From: Anaerolineae bacterium
GTDB lineage: Bacteria; Chloroflexota; Anaerolineae; Promineifilales; Promineifilaceae
Direction: 5' to 3'
Length of the DNA: 26,267 bases
Assembly: GCA_028277515.1 (NCBI GenBank)
Contig: JANQGC010000018.1
Location: 1-26,267, forward strand
Numbering within the stretch: position 1 is the first letter of the stretch; each line of letters begins with the position of its first letter. This document shows, piece by piece, positions 22,426 to 26,267 of this stretch. The notes beneath the pieces were generated by a model, which was not told the origin of the DNA, searched no databases, and saw nothing but the letters and a program-made list of their open reading frames with translations. The position numbers were made by a program, and so were the translations under genes.

Positions 22426-23316
22426 ATGAAAATTTATCGCACACCGGAAGAACGTTTTCTAAATTTACCGGATTATCCATTTGAACCCCATTATGTCACG
22501 GTCGATAAAATACGCATCCATTATGTGGATGAGGGACCAGGTGATGGTGAAGTGATATTGATGTTGCATGGCGAGCCGAGCTGGTCATTTTTATACCGGC
22601 ATATGATTCCCATCTTTGTTGAGGCGGGTTACCGGGCGGTGGCTCCGGACCTGGTCGGATTTGGCAAGTCGGACAAACCGGCGAAAACGAGCGATTATAC
22701 CTACCAGCGGCAAGTTGATTGGACATATGGCTGGCTGGAAGCGGTAGGGCTGCAAGATATTAACCTGGTTTGCCAGGATTGGGGATCACTCATTGGCCTG
22801 CGCCTGGTGGCTGAACATCCGGATTTGTTCGCCCGCGTGGTTTTAGCCAATGGCGGCCTGCCTACCGGTGACCAGAAAATGCCTGATGCCTTCTTGCAGT
22901 GGCAGGCATTTTGCCAGGCGGTTTCCAAGCTGCCAGTCGGCCGTATCATTAACGGCGGCACAACGACTGATCTCTCTCCAGACGTGCTGGCCGGTTATAA
23001 AGCTCCTTTTCCCGAAGAATCATACCAGGCCGGGGCGCGCATTTTCCCCGGCCTGGTTCCCACCACGCCGGATGATCCCGCCGCGCCGGCCAACCGCCAG
23101 GCCTGGCGTTCCCTGGCTCGCTTTGACAAACCGTTTCTGACCGCCTTCAGCGACAGCGATCCGGTCACTGCCGGCGGCGATGTCCCTTTTCAGCGCCTGG
23201 TTAAAGGCGCCCAACATGACCGGCATACGACCATCGAAGGCGCGGGTCATTTTTTGCAGGAGGATAAAGGGCCGGAATTGGCCCAGGTGACACTGGATTT
23301 TATCTCAAGCACCTAG
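22426..23316 (+). CDS. Haloalkane dehalogenase-like alpha/beta hydrolase
   Basis: This 296-residue protein begins MKIYRTPEERFLNLPDYPF, very like subfamily I haloalkane dehalogenases. HGEPSW (48-53) forms the oxyanion-hole and halide region. D118 in VCQDWGS is the nucleophile, and the following W119 is the usual halide-binding Trp. H275 in GAGHFLQED is the catalytic base, and D243 or D245 in FSDSDPVT is the likely acid. The enzymes turn haloalkanes into alcohols plus halide in the cytosol. Trp residues in the cap (FLQWQAF) could provide the second halide contact. Close relatives also include epoxide hydrolases, but Trp after the nucleophile favours dehalogenation. The ATG at 22426 has GGAG six bases upstream; an upstream TTG at 22396 is not needed. 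Confidence 0.85.
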   Translation: MKIYRTPEERFLNLPDYPFEPHYVTVDKIRIHYVDEGPGDGEVILMLHGEPSWSFLYRHMIPIFVEAGYRAVAPDLVGFGKSDKPAKTSDYTYQRQVDWTYGWLEAVGLQDINLVCQDWGSLIGLRLVAEHPDLFARVVLANGGLPTGDQKMPDAFLQWQAFCQAVSKLPVGRIINGGTTTDLSPDVLAGYKAPFPEESYQAGARIFPGLVPTTPDDPAAPANRQAWRSLARFDKPFLTAFSDSDPVTAGGDVPFQRLVKGAQHDRHTTIEGAGHFLQEDKGPELAQVTLDFISST

Positions 23317-23524
23317 TAATCCCCATTTTGTAATCGCGAAGTTCATACCTCCGAAGGTAGACATCCTCATCGCGTTATGGAGTGTGTAAATAATAGGTTT
23401 CAAAGTGGAGTATTGAAAACCTTATAAATAATATTAACGAAGCTGAGTTCCCATCAGCATCACAATTAAAATATGGTCACTGCAAAAAATTTCTTTATCT
23501 ACTTACCTAACACTTTTGAAATTA

Positions 23525-23763
23525 TCATTCTGAGGCGATAGCCGAAGAATCTTTCGGTGCTTATTTTAGGCATCATTCTTTGGACATAAGATAGATTCTT
23601 CGCTCGTTCCTCGCTGCTGATGACATCATTGTAAGTAGGCATCCTCAGATGCCGGTTTCGGAACTCGCGCATCTGAGGATGCGCAGTTACATGGTGATAT
23701 AGTTAATAAGTGTGTCATTTACTCATAGCACATCGCTCGCGATGAAGTGTTTCTCAGAATGAC
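23525..23763. repeat. REP/MITE-like element
   Basis: TCATTCTGAG (23525-23534) and CTCAGAATGA (23753-23762) are perfect 10-bp terminal inverted repeats about 240 bp apart. Inside, the left part ending GAAGAATCT (near 23544-23552) pairs imperfectly with AGATTCTTCGCTCG (23592-23605), and a strong hairpin lies at 23639-23682. There is no coding capacity. Copies elsewhere in the genome would confirm it. Confidence 0.5.
23639..23682. repeat. Perfect 14-bp hairpin
   Basis: GCATCCTCAGATGC (23639-23652) and GCATCTGAGGATGC (23669-23682) are exact reverse complements with a 16-base loop. There is no T-run, so it is more likely a repeated extragenic palindrome than a terminator. Confidence 0.7.
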
Positions 23764-23938
23764 AAAATGATAGGTGGCTAGTTTCTTTATTTTGAAATTT
23801 TTAAGGATAGCGTCTTGAAATACTAGAAAATATGTTCTATAATAGGTCCGCAGATTTAATGTAATTATAGCAATTATGAATATTGGTGTAGGAGCTTTCT
23901 AGCTTGCGGCCGTAACGCTAAAAGCCTTTTTTACAAAG

Positions 23939-23960
23939 GAACAAACTGGAAAGTTTGTTC
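23939..23960. repeat. Hairpin in the leader of the BNR gene
   Basis: GAACAAACT and AGTTTGTTC form a perfect 9-bp stem with a GGAA loop, 26 bases before the BNR start codon and close to its AGGAG site. It could be a repeat, or it could affect translation. Confidence 0.6.
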
Positions 23961-23986
23961 TACAACCATATTTAAGGAGAATCGTT

Positions 23987-25102
23987 ATGAGTAGTGTACG
24001 TGTTTTAGTGGGAACAGCAAAGGGGGGATTCATATTAACGGCCGATGGGAAAAGAGAAAATTGGACCGTCGACGGTCCCCATTTTGGCGGCTGGGAAATC
24101 TATCACATGAAAGGTTCCCCGGTTGATCCCAATCGCATTTACGCCTCCCAGGCCAGTGCCTGGTTTGGCCAGGTCATTCACCGTTCTGATGACGGCGGAG
24201 AGAATTGGGAGACGGTCGGCAATGAATTCCTTTATGATGGGGATGCGGGAACGCACCAATGGTATGACGGCACCGAACATCCCTGGGAGTTCGCCCGTGT
24301 CTGGCACTTGGAGCCTTCGGCCAATGAGCTTGACACCATTTACGCCGGCGTGGAAGATGCGGCCTTGTTCCGTTCTAATGATGGTGGGCAAAGCTGGCAG
24401 GAACTCTCCGGCCTGCGCAAGCATGGCACCGGCCCCAACTGGCAGCCGGGCGCGGGCGGCCTCTGTCTGCACACGATCATTGTCGACCCGCGCGACCCGC
24501 AGCGCATCTACATCGCTATTTCTGCGGCCGGCGCTTTCCGCACCGACGACGGCGGTAAAAGTTGGCAGGCGATCAATCAGGGTTTGCGCTCAGAATATAT
24601 TCCCGAACCCACGGCCGAAGTCGGCCACTGCGTACACAAAATCGCCATGCACCCCTCTCGTCCGGATGTGCTGTTCATGCAGAAGCATTGGGATGTCATG
24701 CGCAGTGACAACCGGGGCGACTCCTGGTATGAAGTCAGCGGCAATCTGCCCTCAGATTTTGGCTTTGTGGTCGACGTGCATGCCCACGAACCGGACACGG
24801 TATACGTCCTGCCGATTAAGAGCGACTCCGAGCATTACCCGCCGGAAGGCAAGCTGCGCGTCTATCGCAGCCGCAGTGGAGGCAATGAATGGGAGGCGCT
24901 GACCAAAGGGTTACCGCAGAAGGATTGTTATCACAATGTGCTGCGTGATGCGATGGCCGTGGATCAACTTGATTCCTGCGGGATCTACTTCGGCACAACC
25001 GGCGGGCAGGTGTATGCTTCGGCCGATGCCGGGGATAACTGGCAGGCTATTGTCAACGATCTGCCACGCGTCCTTTCCGTTGAGGTGCAGACACTGCCAT
25101 GA
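23987..25102 (+). CDS. BNR/sialidase-like beta-propeller protein
   Basis: This 371-residue protein has six Asp-box-like repeats: [40 protein letters not shown] and SADAGDNW. They are spread evenly along the chain and mark a six-bladed sialidase/BNR-type propeller. No signal peptide is seen (start [15 protein letters not shown]), so it is probably cytosolic, and it need not be a sialidase; the family includes many binding proteins. The ATG at 23987 has AGGAG seven bases upstream. The stop overlaps the MoaD-like gene by four bases (ATGA), so the two are translated together and probably act in one process, which is not known. Confidence 0.85.
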   Translation: MSSVRVLVGTAKGGFILTADGKRENWTVDGPHFGGWEIYHMKGSPVDPNRIYASQASAWFGQVIHRSDDGGENWETVGNEFLYDGDAGTHQWYDGTEHPWEFARVWHLEPSANELDTIYAGVEDAALFRSNDGGQSWQELSGLRKHGTGPNWQPGAGGLCLHTIIVDPRDPQRIYIAISAAGAFRTDDGGKSWQAINQGLRSEYIPEPTAEVGHCVHKIAMHPSRPDVLFMQKHWDVMRSDNRGDSWYEVSGNLPSDFGFVVDVHAHEPDTVYVLPIKSDSEHYPPEGKLRVYRSRSGGNEWEALTKGLPQKDCYHNVLRDAMAVDQLDSCGIYFGTTGGQVYASADAGDNWQAIVNDLPRVLSVEVQTLP

Positions 25103-25395
25103 TTCGCGTGACCATTCCCCATCACCTGCGTAATTTGGCGGGCAGCGGGGCTGAGGTGCAGTTAGAAGTAGAGCCGCCGGTCACCCAACGGCGGGTACTG
25201 GATGCCCTTGAGACGAAATATCCGGTGCTCAAGGGCACGATTCGCGACTATGCGACACAGAAACGACGGCCGTTTTTGAGATTCTTCGCCTGCCAGGAAG
25301 ATCTGTCCCATGAATCGCCCGATGCGCCTCTGCCAGATGCCGTCGCCACCGGAGATGAACCGTATTACATCATCGGCGCGATAGCTGGTGGGTAG
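25099..25395 (+). CDS. MoaD/ThiS-family small sulfur-carrier-like protein
   Basis: This 98-residue beta-grasp protein begins [15 protein letters not shown] and ends IIGAIAGG. The terminal Gly-Gly is what an E1-like enzyme adenylates and converts to thiocarboxylate in MoaD and ThiS. True MoaD is a little shorter; here the middle ([20 protein letters not shown]) is longer, as in MoaD-like proteins paired with BNR propellers. No moaE, thiF or other cofactor gene is nearby, so a sulfur or protein-tagging role is open. It overlaps the propeller gene by ATGA. Confidence 0.85.
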   Translation: MIRVTIPHHLRNLAGSGAEVQLEVEPPVTQRRVLDALETKYPVLKGTIRDYATQKRRPFLRFFACQEDLSHESPDAPLPDAVATGDEPYYIIGAIAGG

Positions 25396-25453
25396 ATATA
25401 AAATCCCTATCCCTATCTCAATCTCTATCTACGTATCAGTTGTCCGCGTCCTA

Positions 25454-26224
25454 TTACAACCACAACCCCTGGTCCTGCAACGTCTCCATTAGCATCTTGC
25501 TCACCTGTACATGCAGTTCCTTGGGATATTTATACTCCGACGTGTAGTAATCGGTGACGCGGGTGATGCCCGCTTCCTCTAATTTGCGGCGGATGCGCTT
25601 CACCGCATTGTAACGCTGCCAGGCCTTGATTTCCCGCTCGGCGTGGGTGGCCCGAATCTGCTCGTCGGACATCCGCCGGTAACGTTCCTGGTGGACCATC
25701 ACCTCAAGGGGAAGCCGATCACGCAGGGTCGGAATCCTGGCCGGGTAGCCGACGGTCAGACTGGTCACCGGAAAGACGCCGGGCGGCAAGTCCAGGAAGT
25801 CGATGATCTCATTCGCCGCCCACCAGGTTGTACCCAGGTAACAGATGCCCAATCCCAGCGATTCGGCGGCCAGGCTGGTCGTCTGCGCGGCGATCACTGC
25901 ATCCACCGTCCCCGTCAAAAAGCCGAGCAGATCGTCGAAGCTCTGTTTGGAGTTATTGACCCGCAGCCATTCGCGCACACGAAAGACATCGGCGCAGAAG
26001 GTGAGCAGAATGGGCGCTTGCAGGATGAAATTCTGGTGGCGGTGCAGTTCATAGAGGTGCTGCTTGCGTTCCGTGTCACGGGTGACGATCACCGACCATG
26101 TCTGCAAGTTGCCGGCGCTGGAACTGCGCAGGCCGGCGTTGAGCAGCTCGGAAAGCATCTCATCCGGCACATCCTGGTCGGTGTAGGAACGGATCGAACG
26201 GTGGGAATTGGCTAAATCAATCAT
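25454..26224 (-). CDS. FMN-dependent nitroreductase family protein
   Basis: This 256-residue protein has the nitroreductase fold: SHRSIRSYTDQDVPDEMLSE at the N-terminus (FMN phosphate-binding Arg-Ser-x-Arg), then LRSSSAGNLQTWSVIV, AQTTSLAAESLGLGICYLG and VTSLTVGYPA. Length and C-terminal extension fit NfsA-like enzymes, which reduce nitro compounds or quinones with NAD(P)H. It is convergent with the MoaD-like gene, 58 bases apart. No ribosome-binding site precedes the ATG; a TATAAT seven bases upstream suggests leaderless translation. The physiological substrate is unknown. Confidence 0.9.
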   Translation of the reverse strand: MIDLANSHRSIRSYTDQDVPDEMLSELLNAGLRSSSAGNLQTWSVIVTRDTERKQHLYELHRHQNFILQAPILLTFCADVFRVREWLRVNNSKQSFDDLLGFLTGTVDAVIAAQTTSLAAESLGLGICYLGTTWWAANEIIDFLDLPPGVFPVTSLTVGYPARIPTLRDRLPLEVMVHQERYRRMSDEQIRATHAEREIKAWQRYNAVKRIRRKLEEAGITRVTDYYTSEYKYPKELHVQVSKMLMETLQDQGLWL

Positions 26225-26231
26225 GAGCGGG

Positions 26232-26237
26232 ATTATA
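26232..26237 (-). promoter_or_regulatory. -10 box giving a possible leaderless nitroreductase mRNA
   Basis: On the - strand a perfect TATAAT ends seven bases before the nitroreductase ATG. Transcription normally starts about 6-8 bases after a -10 box, so the mRNA would begin at or next to the start codon. The -35 is not clear. Confidence 0.45.
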
Positions 26238-26267
26238 GCCTCTTCGTTGGAAACTGATTAGCAAGTC

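Larger units (their letters stand above)
23317..23986. other. Long intergenic region with repeat-like elements
   Basis: This 670-bp stretch is AT-rich with no supported gene. It holds a possible MITE/REP-like cluster (23525-23763), a strong hairpin inside it, and a second hairpin just before the next gene (23939-23960). Otherwise I see nothing recognisable. Confidence 0.6.

Noticed and set aside
1..26267. tRNA, rRNA, reverse transcriptase, transposase or integrase genes
   Set aside because: None could be recognised on either strand, so no complete retron, transposon, integron platform or prophage is claimed.

Overview
The window most resembles a chromosomal piece of a Chloroflexota (Anaerolineae/Caldilineae-like) bacterium. 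This is inferred from moderate-to-high GC coding sequence, Thr/Pro-rich linkers in a large membrane Ser/Thr kinase, a PGM1-type ATP-grasp protein, duplicated FTR1 permeases, and a gene mix typical of that phylum. No rRNA, tRNA or other taxonomic anchor is present, so the phylum is an inference. No complete transposon, prophage or CRISPR array is seen.

Layout. (1) 1-7529: a type I restriction-modification operon, hsdM (5' truncated by the window edge), hsdS, hsdR and a YgjP/SprT-like metalloprotease, all on the + strand with short overlaps. Between hsdS and hsdR sits a GxxExxY-family gene bracketed by unusual inverted-repeat units: three head-to-tail copies before it and one inverted copy after it. 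Each well-preserved unit is built from an ATGATT/AATCAT hexamer repeated every 8-9 bp. This is the best candidate in the window for an undescribed mobile or regulatory element. (2) 7530-9912: an accessory patch holding a start-less cupin, a DUF2281-like/MazF-like toxin-antitoxin pair, an attC-like hairpin, a VOC gene whose first ten codons are a copy of the start of a neighbouring AbrB gene (42-bp perfect direct repeat), and an AbrB/PIN toxin-antitoxin pair with a near-consensus promoter. (3) 9985-18855 on the - strand: an ATP-grasp peptide-ligase-like gene downstream of a predicted iron-uptake operon, FTR1 permease - two-domain lipoprotein (EfeO/imelysin-like, tentative) - second FTR1 permease. 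(4) 19184-21682: a receptor-like kinase with intracellular kinase, one membrane helix, VWA domain and C-terminal discoidin-like domain, divergent from the iron operon. (5) 21702-26267: a deazaflavin-type nitroreductase-fold protein divergent from a haloalkane dehalogenase, a repeat-rich 670-bp intergenic region, a BNR beta-propeller gene overlapping a MoaD/ThiS-like gene, and an FMN nitroreductase with a possible leaderless promoter.

How the parts work together. The hsd genes should assemble an R2M2S restriction complex whose specificity is set by two AT-rich recognition domains. The three iron genes look like one transport unit: two permeases plus a periplasmic binding lipoprotein. The two toxin-antitoxin pairs, the attC-like site, the chimeric gene and the GxxExxY cassette mark 1-10 kb as a region of gene exchange, while the rest reads as ordinary chromosome. 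A CGGCCG hexamer is frequent in most of the window but absent from 1-3.7 kb and about 7.2-8.8 kb, which fits that division.
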